Assembly: GCA_029264225.1 (NCBI GenBank)
Contig: JARICB010000032.1
Location: forward strand, 1-24,574
Direction of reading: 5' to 3'
From: Nocardioides sp.
Lineage (GTDB): Bacteria; Actinomycetota; Actinomycetes; Propionibacteriales; Nocardioidaceae
DNA length: 24,574 nucleotides
Below the pieces are notes generated by a model. That model made no database searches and was not told where the DNA came from. It saw nothing but the letters and a program-made list of their open reading frames with translations. Position 1 is the first letter of the stretch. Each line of letters begins with the position of its first letter. Made by a program: the position numbers and the translations under genes. Below, in pieces: positions 1 through 8,738 of this stretch.

Positions 1-130
1 CGGAGGGGGCGATGGTCGCGGGGCGCAGCGGTGCGTCCTCGGACGGGGCGCTCTCCGAGCTGTAGGCGACGCCCTCTTCGTTGGCCTCGAAGGTCTCCTC
101 GACCTCGGTGCTTTCGATGTTCTCAGTCAT
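1..130 (-). CDS. rpsI: 30S ribosomal protein S9, N-terminal part (cut by window edge)
   Basis: Only the first 43 codons are present; the gene continues past position 1. They encode a Glu/Ser-rich acidic segment beginning MTENIESTEVEE, which matches the acidic N-terminal extension typical of actinobacterial S9. The conserved S9 core would lie outside the window, so the call rests on this extension and on the invariant rplM-rpsI gene pair. The ATG at 128-130 follows the rplM stop by 18 nt, with GAGGA about 8 nt upstream as ribosome binding site. It is therefore co-transcribed with rplM. S9 sits in the 30S head, with its C-terminal tail reaching the P-site tRNA. Confidence 0.88.
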   Translation of the reverse strand, partial: MTENIESTEVEETFEANEEGVAYSSESAPSEDAPLRPATIAPS

Positions 131-148
131 CTGTTCAGTCCTCGGTCG

Positions 149-592
149 TTACTGGGAGATCTGGGAGATCTCGAAGGGGATCGCCTGCTGGGCGACGTGC
201 GGGTGCTCGGAGCCGGCGTAGACCTTGAGCTTCTTCAGCATCTGGCGGCCCAGCTTGTTCTTGGGGAGCATTCCCCAGACAGCCTTCTCGATGGCCTTGC
301 GGGCGTCCTTCTCGAGCAGCTCACCGAACGGCGTCGAGGACAGACCACCGGGGTAACCCGAGTGGCGGTATGCAAGCTTGGTCACGGCCTTGTTGCCGGA
401 CAGGTGGACCTTGTCGGCGTTGACGATGATCACGAAGTCGCCCATGTCCATGTGCGGAGCAAAGGTCGGCTTGTGCTTGCCTCGGAGGAGTTGGGCGGTC
501 TGGACGGCAAGGCGTCCCAGGACCACGTCGGTGGCGTCGATGACGAGCCACTCTCGCTGGATGTCAGCGGGCTTGGGGCTGTACGTGCGCAC
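149..592 (-). CDS. rplM: 50S ribosomal protein L13
   Basis: This 147-residue protein matches the usual bacterial L13 length. It has the family landmarks [13 protein letters not shown] near the N-terminus, [20 protein letters not shown], the SGNKAVTK segment, YRHSGYPGG and [14 protein letters not shown]13 is an early-assembly protein of the large subunit. The start is GTG at 590-592; the reading [14 protein letters not shown] immediately after it matches the usual L13 N-terminus. No strong Shine-Dalgarno sequence is visible upstream, which may matter given the structured leader. It is first in a two-gene operon with rpsI and is transcribed divergently from citrate synthase. Confidence 0.97.
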   Translation of the reverse strand: MRTYSPKPADIQREWLVIDATDVVLGRLAVQTAQLLRGKHKPTFAPHMDMGDFVIIVNADKVHLSGNKAVTKLAYRHSGYPGGLSSTPFGELLEKDARKAIEKAVWGMLPKNKLGRQMLKKLKVYAGSEHPHVAQQAIPFEISQISQ

Positions 593-620
593 GGCTGTAT
601 CCCGTTTCTTGTTCGTAGTA

Positions 621-644
621 CCGGAAGGGAGGTGTCCCTTCCGG
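621..644 (-). promoter_or_regulatory. Leader hairpin upstream of rplM
   Basis: CCGGAAGGG and CCCTTCCGG form a perfect 9-bp stem around a 6-nt loop, 29 nt upstream of the rplM GTG. A second, weaker hairpin is possible at 690-722, where CCGGTC and GCAC arms pair with GTGC and GACCCGG with small bulges. Both lie inside the predicted leader that starts near position 741. The structure is visible; a regulatory role such as L13 autocontrol is inference. Confidence 0.5.
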
Positions 645-747
645 GGTGATGCTGCGACTTCTGACGAACACTGCCCGGCTTCTCTTCATCCGGGTCTGCA
701 CCCTCGATCCGTGCGGGACCGGAGCGCGGCAGGAGTCGCGACCAGTA

Positions 748-777
748 ACAGTACGGCGCCCGCGCGACGAGGGTCAA
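748..777 (-). promoter_or_regulatory. Promoter of rplM-rpsI
   Basis: Reading the minus strand, TTGACC at 777-772 and TACTGT at 753-748 are separated by 18 nt. This is close to the housekeeping sigma consensus, with the actinobacterial TANNNT -10. Transcription would begin near 741, giving a leader of about 150 nt before rplM. Confidence 0.65.
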
Positions 778-813
778 AACGCGGACCTGTGGGCAGCACT
801 TCGGTCGGGGCGG

Positions 814-844
814 TTGGCGACCCTGTCGGGGTCGCGACTAGGTT
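814..844 (+). promoter_or_regulatory. Candidate citrate synthase promoter
   Basis: TTGGCG (814-819) and TAGGTT (839-844) are spaced 19 nt apart. The -10 fits TANNNT but the spacing is long. The predicted start near 851 leaves a short leader carrying AAGGAG at 868-873. Confidence 0.35.
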
Positions 845-878
845 ATGGACGACCCCACGAGCTAAGCAAGGAGCCGAC

Positions 879-2192
<1,314 letters not shown>

Positions 2193-2209
2193 GGGCACGA
2201 GCAGACCTG

Positions 2210-2249
2210 GAGATGGCACCGACACTTGATGTGTCGGTGCCATCTCTTT
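2210..2249 (+). terminator. Rho-independent terminator after citrate synthase
   Basis: GAGATGGCACCGACAC and GTGTCGGTGCCATCTC pair as a perfect 16-bp stem around a 5-nt loop (2226-2230), followed by TTT at 2247-2249. It lies just downstream of the gltA stop and before the next gene, so it insulates the protease gene from read-through. Confidence 0.9.
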
Positions 2250-2306
2250 GCCCGTCCCAAGCGCTCTCTCAGGCCGCTCACAGAGTTTCAAGGCATTCTC
2301 GGTGAC

Positions 2307-3500
2307 ATGAACACCACGCCTCCCGACAACTGGCCGCCCTACGGCACCGACGCTCCCTCCGGGCCAGCATCCGCCCAGACACCCGCGCGCAATCGTCGGG
2401 CCGGACTCGGTGTCGCCGTGGTCGCAACGGCGCTGATCGTCGGCGGCAGTGCGGGCTTCGGCGGAGCCGCCCTGTGGGACGCAACCAATCCAGAGGCCGC
2501 TACCCCTACCTCGTCGAGAGCCACGACCAGCACCTCGGTCGTCGCCGATCCGTCCGATCCGCCGGCAGCATCCGGCTCGGTGGAGGACGTCGCATCGCGA
2601 GTGTTGCCCAGTGTCGTGAAGATCGACGTCGTCGGCCAGCAGGGCGCCGGCTCGGGGTCGGGCATCATCCTGACCTCCGACGGCACCATCCTGACCAACA
2701 ACCATGTGGTCGAGGTCGCCAGCACGGACGGCAAGATCACCGTCGACTTCGCCGACGGCACGAGCGCCCCGGCCACCATCTTGGGCACGGACCCGCTGAC
2801 CGACACCGCGGTGATCAAGGCCGATGGGGTCAGTGGCCTTACTGCCGCGACCATCGGCAAGTCGGCCAACCTCAATGTCGGTCAGGGCGTCGTGGCCGTC
2901 GGCTCGCCGTTCGGGCTCGATGCCACCGTGACGAGTGGCATCGTCAGCGCGCTCAACCGGCCGGTCAATGTCGGCAGTGACAGCGAGGGCAACGCCACGA
3001 CCTACCCCGCCATCCAGACCGATGCAGCCATCAATCCCGGCAACAGCGGTGGCCCCCTGGTCGACATGGCCGGGGCCGTGGTGGGCATCAACTCCTCCAT
3101 CCGGACGGCTGCCACAGGGGCCAGCGCCGGTCAGGCCCCGGCCGGCTCGATCGGTCTCGGGTTCGCGATCCCGATCGATGAGGTGATGCCGATCGTCGAT
3201 CAGATGAGTGCCGGCGAAACGCCTACTCACGCCCGGCTGGGCCTCCAGGTGGGTGACCCGCAGGACGCGACGACTCCCGGAGCCGTGGTCGGCAGGGTCA
3301 CTCCGGGCAGCACCGCAGCCGAGGGCGGCCTGAAGGATGGCGACCTGATCACCAAGGTCGATGACCAGCGGGTCACCGACGCCAACTCACTCGTGGCCAC
3401 CATCCGCTCCTACCGCCCCGGCGACAGCGTGTCGGTGACGTGGCAGCGTAACGGCGACGAGGAGACGGGCACCTTCGTCCTCGATTCAGACGCCTCCTGA
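2307..3500 (+). CDS. Membrane-anchored HtrA/DegP-type serine protease with PDZ domain
   Basis: The protein has 397 residues. Residues 1-32 are proline-rich and probably cytoplasmic, 34-57 form one hydrophobic membrane segment, and 60-90 are a Ser/Thr/Pro linker. A trypsin-like domain follows with catalytic His133 (TNNHVVE), Asp166 (PLTDTAVIK) and Ser247 (INPGNSGGPLVD). A C-terminal PDZ domain (about 305-395) contains LGLQVGD and GLKDGDLITKVDDQRV. The catalytic side should face outside, where such enzymes degrade or refold damaged envelope proteins. ATG 2307 was chosen because the 27 codons in frame upstream overlap the terminator. The ribosome binding site is weak: AAGG lies 13 nt away. It is probably monocistronic. 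The complete triad suggests an active enzyme; its substrates cannot be read from the sequence. Confidence 0.93.
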   Translation: MNTTPPDNWPPYGTDAPSGPASAQTPARNRRAGLGVAVVATALIVGGSAGFGGAALWDATNPEAATPTSSRATTSTSVVADPSDPPAASGSVEDVASRVLPSVVKIDVVGQQGAGSGSGIILTSDGTILTNNHVVEVASTDGKITVDFADGTSAPATILGTDPLTDTAVIKADGVSGLTAATIGKSANLNVGQGVVAVGSPFGLDATVTSGIVSALNRPVNVGSDSEGNATTYPAIQTDAAINPGNSGGPLVDMAGAVVGINSSIRTAATGASAGQAPAGSIGLGFAIPIDEVMPIVDQMSAGETPTHARLGLQVGDPQDATTPGAVVGRVTPGSTAAEGGLKDGDLITKVDDQRVTDANSLVATIRSYRPGDSVSVTWQRNGDEETGTFVLDSDAS

Positions 3501-3510
3501 GGGGTGGTGA

Positions 3511-3540
3511 GCCATGATGGCGTGTGACGCCGGTCATGGC
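3511..3540. promoter_or_regulatory. Inverted repeat between protease and acyl-CoA dehydrogenase operon
   Basis: GCCATGA (3511-3517) pairs with TCATGGC (3534-3540), and inside it GGCGT (3519-3523) pairs with ACGCC (3527-3531) around a 3-nt loop. It lies between the protease stop and the AAGGAG of the next gene. It could be a weak terminator for the protease, as there is no T-run, or an operator for a TetR-type regulator of the downstream operon. The sequence does not decide between them. Confidence 0.5.
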
Positions 3541-3559
3541 CCCGACCCCAAGGAGCACC

Positions 3560-4711
3560 ATGCAGTTGGAACTGTCCCCCGAGGACGCCGCCTTCCGTCA
3601 AGAGATGCGCACGTTCTTCACTACCGAGTTTCCCCAAGACATCCGGGACACGGTCCTGGCGGGCCGCCACCTGACCCACGGGCAGATCGTGGCCAGCCAG
3701 CGGGCGCTCAACGCAGCCGGACTCGCGGTCCCGCACTGGCCGCTCGAATGGGGCGGCCAGGACTGGACAGACCTCAAGCGCCACCTGTGGCACGAGGAGA
3801 TGCAGCGTGCAGGGGTCCCGCCACCGATGGCCTTCAACGCCTCGATGATCGGCCCGGTGCTGGCGCAGTTCGGCACGCAGGAGCAGAAGGAACGCTTCCT
3901 GCCAGGCACCGCCAACCTCGACATCTGGTGGTCGCAGGGCTTCTCGGAGCCTGACGCCGGCTCCGACCTGGCCAGCCTCCGCACCAGTGCCGTGCGCGAC
4001 GGCGACGACTGGGTGGTCAACGGCCAGAAGACCTGGACCACGCTGGGGCAGTACGGCGACTGGATCTTCACGCTCGTCCGCACTGATCCGGACGTCAAGA
4101 AGCAGGCCGGCATCTCGATGCTGCTGATCGACATGACCCTCGACGGAGTGGAGGTGCGACCGATCGAGTTGATCGACGGCAGCTATGAGGTCAATGAGGT
4201 CTGGTTCGACGACGTGCGGGTCCCCGGTGACCTGTTGGTCGGGGATCTCAACAGCGGCTGGACGATCGCGAAGTTCCTGCTCGGCAATGAACGCGTCGGA
4301 GTTGCTCCCGTCGGAGCCAGCAAGCGAGCCCTTGCCACTCTCAAGACCAACGCGGGCGACCTGCTGGACGACCCGCTGACGAGGGCCCGCTTCGTCGAAC
4401 TCGAGAACGACCTGCTCGCCCTCGAGCTCACCGCACTGCGCGTGGTGGCCAACTCCGCCGACGGCGAACCACATCCGGCCTCCTCGGTGCTGAAGCTCAA
4501 GGGCACCGAGCTCCAGCAGGCTGTCACGGAGTTGGCTCTCGACCTGGCCGGTCCTGCGGCCCTGGCCTCCGGCGCCGACGACACGTCGCCCCTGGCCGAG
4601 TGGGCCCGCCTCTCCGCCCCGACCTACCTCAACCTGCGCAAGGCGTCGATCTATGGCGGATCCAACGAGATCCAGCGTCAGATCATCGCGCGCTCGATCC
4701 TGGGACTGTGA
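3560..4711 (+). CDS. Acyl-CoA dehydrogenase family protein, likely catalytic subunit of a heteromer
   Basis: The protein has 383 residues with the acyl-CoA dehydrogenase fold. It shows SEPDAGSDLASLRT and NGQKTWTT (flavin and substrate loop), the middle beta domain, and the C-terminal YGGSNEIQRQIIARSILG. The Glu of the classical YEGT motif is absent here (YGGS). Instead Glu244 in GNERVGVAP sits in the helix G position used by isovaleryl-CoA dehydrogenase and mycobacterial ChsE4-type subunits, so it is probably the catalytic base. ATG 3560 has AAGGAG 4 nt upstream. One base separates it from the next, related gene. The adjacent pair recalls PimC/PimD and ChsE4/ChsE5 alpha2beta2 enzymes acting on dicarboxylic or steroid side-chain CoA thioesters. 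The actual substrate is unknown. Confidence 0.9.
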   Translation: MQLELSPEDAAFRQEMRTFFTTEFPQDIRDTVLAGRHLTHGQIVASQRALNAAGLAVPHWPLEWGGQDWTDLKRHLWHEEMQRAGVPPPMAFNASMIGPVLAQFGTQEQKERFLPGTANLDIWWSQGFSEPDAGSDLASLRTSAVRDGDDWVVNGQKTWTTLGQYGDWIFTLVRTDPDVKKQAGISMLLIDMTLDGVEVRPIELIDGSYEVNEVWFDDVRVPGDLLVGDLNSGWTIAKFLLGNERVGVAPVGASKRALATLKTNAGDLLDDPLTRARFVELENDLLALELTALRVVANSADGEPHPASSVLKLKGTELQQAVTELALDLAGPAALASGADDTSPLAEWARLSAPTYLNLRKASIYGGSNEIQRQIIARSILGL

Positions 4712-4712
4712 C

Positions 4713-5855
4713 ATGGACTTCAACTATGACGATGAGCAGAACGCGCTGCGCGATGCAGTGCGTGGCCTGACCACCAAGACCTACGGAGACTTCGAGGCGC
4801 GCCGTACGGCCGTGGCCAAGGACCCCGGAATCGATGAGTCCTTCTGGTCGAAGTTGGCCGACATGGGCGTGCTCGGGTTGCCGTTCAGCGAGGACGACGG
4901 TGGCGTCGGCGCTGGCCCGGTCGAGATCGGACTGGTCTGCCAGGAGCTGGGACGGGTGCTGGCACCGGAGCCGTTCCTGTCGTCGGTGGTCTACGCCGGT
5001 GGCCTGGTCTCGGCTGCCGGAAGCTCCGAGCAGCGTGCCGATCTCCTCGGCCGGGTGGCCGAGGGAGAGCTCGTGTTGGCCGTGGCCGACACCGGGCCAG
5101 GGGGTCGCTGGAGCACAGCCGCCCGCGGCGTACGAGCGACCCGCGAGGGTGAGGCCTGGACTCTGAGCGGTGTCGCGGATCCGGTGGCCGGTGGCCACCG
5201 TGCCGACCACCTCATCGTCGCCGCAGCCCTACCGGAGGACGGCGGAACCGGACTCTTCCTGGTCGAGGGCGAGGCGACGACGCGCACTGGCTACGCCATG
5301 TTCGACGGCGGCCGAGCGGCGAGTGTGGAGTTCGACGCGACAGCGGCGACCCCGCTGGGCGAGCCGGGTCGCGACCTGACCAGCACCCTCACGACGCTGC
5401 GCGACATTACCCGGATCATGGGTGCCAACCAGGCCCTCGGCGTACTCCAGAGCCAACTGGCAGCGACCACCGATTACCTCAAGAGCCGCAAGCAGTTCGG
5501 GGTCACCCTCAACAACTTCCAGGCACTGAACTTCCGTGCTGCCGACATGTACGTCCAGCTCGAGCTCACGCACAGCATGGTCGACTGGGCGACGATGGTG
5601 ATCGGCTCCGGCGACCAGGACGACATCGCCGACGCTGCCGACCGGGTCGGCCTCCAGATCAGTCGCGCGGGACGCCACATCGGCCAGGAGGCCATCCAGC
5701 TGCACGGCGGCATCGCCATGACTGCTGAATACTCCGTCGGGGTCGGGACCGCCCACCTCGCCGCCCTCGACCTGCTGCTCGGCGGCGGCCAGCACCACCT
5801 GTCCCGGCTCGCCGCCCGGGTCGGCGACCACGACGAGGTGGAGGCGCTGGGCTGA
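4713..5855 (+). CDS. Acyl-CoA dehydrogenase family protein, likely partner subunit
   Basis: The protein has 380 residues. It resembles the small subunit of two-subunit acyl-CoA dehydrogenases (PimD or ChsE5 type). It has MDFNYDDEQNALRDAVRG at the start, a divergent central beta domain rich in Gly/Ala, RKQFGVTLNNFQALNFRAADM (flavin/dimer contact) and IQLHGGIAMTAEYSVG near the end. Neither catalytic position is filled: there is no YEGT motif, and helix G reads TLRDITRIMGANQALG without the usual Glu. It therefore probably completes the flavin site or structure while the upstream subunit performs catalysis. ATG 4713 follows the previous stop after one base. Its stop overlaps the next start in TGATG, so the three genes are translationally coupled. 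Confidence 0.87.
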   Translation: MDFNYDDEQNALRDAVRGLTTKTYGDFEARRTAVAKDPGIDESFWSKLADMGVLGLPFSEDDGGVGAGPVEIGLVCQELGRVLAPEPFLSSVVYAGGLVSAAGSSEQRADLLGRVAEGELVLAVADTGPGGRWSTAARGVRATREGEAWTLSGVADPVAGGHRADHLIVAAALPEDGGTGLFLVEGEATTRTGYAMFDGGRAASVEFDATAATPLGEPGRDLTSTLTTLRDITRIMGANQALGVLQSQLAATTDYLKSRKQFGVTLNNFQALNFRAADMYVQLELTHSMVDWATMVIGSGDQDDIADAADRVGLQISRAGRHIGQEAIQLHGGIAMTAEYSVGVGTAHLAALDLLLGGGQHHLSRLAARVGDHDEVEALG

Positions 5856-7006
5856 TGGATCTGTCCCTCTCCGTCGAGCAGCAGTCGTTTCGCGACCTGG
5901 CCCGAGCCTTCCTCGACCGGGAGGCGGTGCCGCATCGCGCGCAGTGGGACCGGGACGAGTCGATCGACCTCGCGATCGTGCCGAAGCTGGCCGAGCTGGG
6001 TTTCTTCGGTCTCACCATCCCCGAGGAGTACGGCGGCGTCGGCGGCGACTACCTGACCTATTTCCTGGCCATGGAGGAGCTGGGTCGCGCCGACTCCGCG
6101 CTACGGGGCCTCGTGTCGGTGTCCACCGGACTGGTCGGCAAGTCGATCCTCGGCTTCGGCACGGAGGAGCAGAAGCAGCGCTGGCTGCCCCGCATCGCCG
6201 CCGCCGAGATCCTCGGCTGCTTCGGGTTGACCGAACCCGACACCGGCTCCGATGCCGGCCACCTCACCTCGCGCGCCCACCGCGACGGTGACGACTGGGT
6301 GATCAACGGGCAGAAGCTCTTCATCACCAACGGCACCTGGGCTCAGGTCGCGTTGATCTTCGCGCGCACCGGGGGTGAGGGACCCAAGGGAGTCAGCGCC
6401 TTCCTGGTGCCGACCGACTCCCCCGGCTTCGAGGCGCGCGAGGTCACGGGCAAGCTCGGTCTGAGGGGGCAGGCCACGGCCGAACTGTTCCTCAGCGACG
6501 TGCGGGTGCCCGCCGATGCACTGCTGGGAGCCGAGGGGCAGGGCTTCCGGATCGCCATGACGACGCTCGACAAGGGCCGCGTCTCGGTCGCTGCGGGGTG
6601 CGTCGGCATCGTCCAGGGGTGTCTGGAGGCCTCCGTCGACTACGCGACCCAGCGCACCCAGTTCGGTCGCCCGATCGCCGGCTTCCAGCTCGTCCAGGAC
6701 CTGATTGCCGACATCTCCCTCGACGCCGACGCGGCCAGGCTGCTGGTGTGGCGCTGCGCCGATCTGATCGATCGCGGCGAGCCGTTCGGCACGGCCGCCT
6801 CCAAGGCCAAGCTCTATGCCTCCGAGGCCGCCGTGCGATCTGCCAGCAAGGCCATCCAGGTCCATGGCGGGGTCGGGTACGTCGATGAGTACCCGGTCGC
6901 GAAATACCTCCGCGACGCCCAGGTGATGACCCTCTACGAAGGCACCAGCCAGATCCAGAAGCTGCTGATCGGGCGGGCCGAGACGGGGATCAGCGCGTTC
7001 GTGTGA
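5855..7006 (+). CDS. Acyl-CoA dehydrogenase (classical, homotetrameric type)
   Basis: The protein has 383 residues and is a complete classical enzyme, unlike the two preceding subunits. GLTEPDTGSDAGHLTS and NGQKLFITNG form the flavin loop, RTQFGRPIAGFQLVQ and IQVHGGVGYVDEYP follow, and Glu362 in LYEGTSQIQKLLIG is the canonical catalytic base. It should oxidise an acyl-CoA to the trans-2-enoyl-CoA and pass electrons to ETF. The SCAD-like sequence suggests a short or branched substrate, but this is not settled. The start overlaps the preceding stop (TGATG), and it is last in the operon. Its final 17 bp overlap the convergent ABC-F gene, so there is no room for a terminator between them. Confidence 0.93.
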   Translation: MDLSLSVEQQSFRDLARAFLDREAVPHRAQWDRDESIDLAIVPKLAELGFFGLTIPEEYGGVGGDYLTYFLAMEELGRADSALRGLVSVSTGLVGKSILGFGTEEQKQRWLPRIAAAEILGCFGLTEPDTGSDAGHLTSRAHRDGDDWVINGQKLFITNGTWAQVALIFARTGGEGPKGVSAFLVPTDSPGFEAREVTGKLGLRGQATAELFLSDVRVPADALLGAEGQGFRIAMTTLDKGRVSVAAGCVGIVQGCLEASVDYATQRTQFGRPIAGFQLVQDLIADISLDADAARLLVWRCADLIDRGEPFGTAASKAKLYASEAAVRSASKAIQVHGGVGYVDEYPVAKYLRDAQVMTLYEGTSQIQKLLIGRAETGISAFV

Positions 7007-8669
7007 CCCGACCCTCGTCCCAGACGGGGCCTTCGGACTCGTAGACCTCGCCGTCGGCGCCGTAGACCAGGAAGCGGTCGAAGCCCCGCGCGAACCACCG
7101 GTCGTGGGTGACTGCCACCACCGTCCCGTCGAACGCTTCCAGGCCGGTCTCCAACGCCTCGGCACTCTGCACGTCAAGGTTGTCGGTCGGCTCGTCGAGC
7201 AGCAGCAGCGTCGCTCCGGAGAGCTCGAGCAGCAGGATCTGGAACCGCGCCTGCTGGCCGCCGCTGAGCGACTCGAACTTCTGCTCGCCGGCATGGGCCA
7301 GCTCGTAGCGATCCAGCACCCGGCTCGCCTGCTCTCGGCCCATCCCGTGGCGGTGGTCGTCACCTCGGTGCAGGATCTCCAGCAGGGTGCGCCCCACCAG
7401 TTCGGGGTGGTCGTGGGTCTGGAGGAACCAGCCCGGCCGGACCCTGGCCCCGAGCTTGGCATGGCCGGTGTGCGGCACCGGCTCGGGCGGGTCGCCGACC
7501 GGCTGGTGCTCGATGTCCGGGTCGCTACCACCGGCGGCGAGCAGGCGCAGGAAGTGCGACTTGCCCGAGCCGTTGCTGCCCAGGACGGCCACGCGCTCGC
7601 CGTACCAGACCTCCAGATCGAAGGGCTTCATCAGCCCGGTGAGTTCTAGAGCGGTGCAGACCACGGCCCGTTTGCCGGTGCGGCCGCCCTTGAGGCGCAT
7701 CGTCACCTGCTGTTCGCGGGGTTGCTCGGTCGGCGGGCCGGCCTCCTCGAACTTGCGCAGCCGGGTCTGGGCGGCGCGATACTGCGACGACATGCCGTCG
7801 TTGTATTCGGACTTGATCTTCAGACGCAGCACCAGCGCCTTGACCTTGGCGTGCTCCTCGTCCCAGCGGCGGCGCTGTTCCTCGAAGCGCAGGAACCGGT
7901 TCTCGCGAGCTTCGTGATAGCTCGCGAAGTCGCCCGGGTGGGTCCACACCGAGTTGCCGGCGCTGCCGAGCTCGACGGTGGCGATCCGCGTGGCGGTGTT
8001 GGCCAACAGCTCCCGGTCGTGGCTGATGAACAGGATCGTCTTGCTCGAGGCCCGGATCCGTTCCTCGAGCCAGATCTTGCCCGGCACGTCGAGGTAGTTG
8101 TCGGGCTCGTCGAGCAGCAGCACCTCGTCGGGGCCGCGCAGCAGGTATTCAAGGACGAGCCGCTTCTGCTCTCCCCCCGAGAGGGTGCTGAGCAGGCGGT
8201 AGCGCGCCCGGTCGTAGGACAAGCCCATGGCCGCCACCGTGCAGACGTCCCACGTGAGCTCGAGGTCGTAGCCACCCGCGTCGGCGTAGTCGGAGAGCGC
8301 CGTGGCGTAGTCCATCTGGGCCGACTCGTCGTCGCTGTCCATGAGGATGACCTCACAGGCGTGGACAGCGGCGGCCGCGGCGCGGACGGCGGGCGGAGCA
8401 ACGCTGAGCAACAGGTCGGCGACCGTCTCGTCGCCGCCACCGTGGCCCACGAACTGACGCATCACGCCCAACCCGCCGCTGCGGGTGATCGCACCGGCAT
8501 GCGGCACCAGGTCACCGGTAACGATGCGCAGAAGCGTTGTCTTGCCGGCTCCGTTGGCGCCGACGAGTGCGACCTTCGCCCCGTCCGCGACCCGGAAGCT
8601 CACGTCGTCGAGCAGCACTCGCCCATCGGGCAGCTCGTAACGGACTCCAGCAACATCAACGTGACCCAC
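6990..8669 (-). CDS. ABC-F family ATP-binding protein (ribosome-associated type)
   Basis: The protein has 559 residues and two ABC domains with no membrane segments. Domain 1 has Walker A GANGAGKT (37-44), signature LSGGEQ (163-168) and Walker B LLLDEP (184-189). Domain 2 has GSNGSGKS (364-371), LSGGQQ (468-473) and LLLDEP (489-494). A charged linker of about 250-330 (RFEEQRRRWDEEHAKVKAL and following) is the arm that in this family enters the ribosomal E site. ABC-F proteins act on stalled ribosomes or protect them from antibiotics; which applies here cannot be told. The GTG start (8667-8669) has GAGGAG 11 nt upstream, which is rather far. It is divergent from the antiporter and convergent with the acyl-CoA dehydrogenase operon. 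Confidence 0.92.
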   Translation of the reverse strand: MGHVDVAGVRYELPDGRVLLDDVSFRVADGAKVALVGANGAGKTTLLRIVTGDLVPHAGAITRSGGLGVMRQFVGHGGGDETVADLLLSVAPPAVRAAAAAVHACEVILMDSDDESAQMDYATALSDYADAGGYDLELTWDVCTVAAMGLSYDRARYRLLSTLSGGEQKRLVLEYLLRGPDEVLLLDEPDNYLDVPGKIWLEERIRASSKTILFISHDRELLANTATRIATVELGSAGNSVWTHPGDFASYHEARENRFLRFEEQRRRWDEEHAKVKALVLRLKIKSEYNDGMSSQYRAAQTRLRKFEEAGPPTEQPREQQVTMRLKGGRTGKRAVVCTALELTGLMKPFDLEVWYGERVAVLGSNGSGKSHFLRLLAAGGSDPDIEHQPVGDPPEPVPHTGHAKLGARVRPGWFLQTHDHPELVGRTLLEILHRGDDHRHGMGREQASRVLDRYELAHAGEQKFESLSGGQQARFQILLLELSGATLLLLDEPTDNLDVQSAEALETGLEAFDGTVVAVTHDRWFARGFDRFLVYGADGEVYESEGPVWDEGRVTRTR

Positions 8670-8738
8670 AAGCGTTCAGTCTCCTCTACCCCACCGACAA
8701 TGGCATCCTGATTGTGCTGCCCGGCTAGCGTGGCGGTG

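Noticed and set aside
3501..3559. Cholesterol-regulon (KstR-type) operator before the acyl-CoA dehydrogenases
   Set aside because: The inverted repeat found does not match the AACAAG-type KstR half-site that I know.
6101..7531. Long minus-strand frame running across the third acyl-CoA dehydrogenase and the ABC-F 3' end
   Set aside because: It crosses two well-supported genes in the wrong frame, and its first part is a frame-shifted copy of ABC-F sequence.
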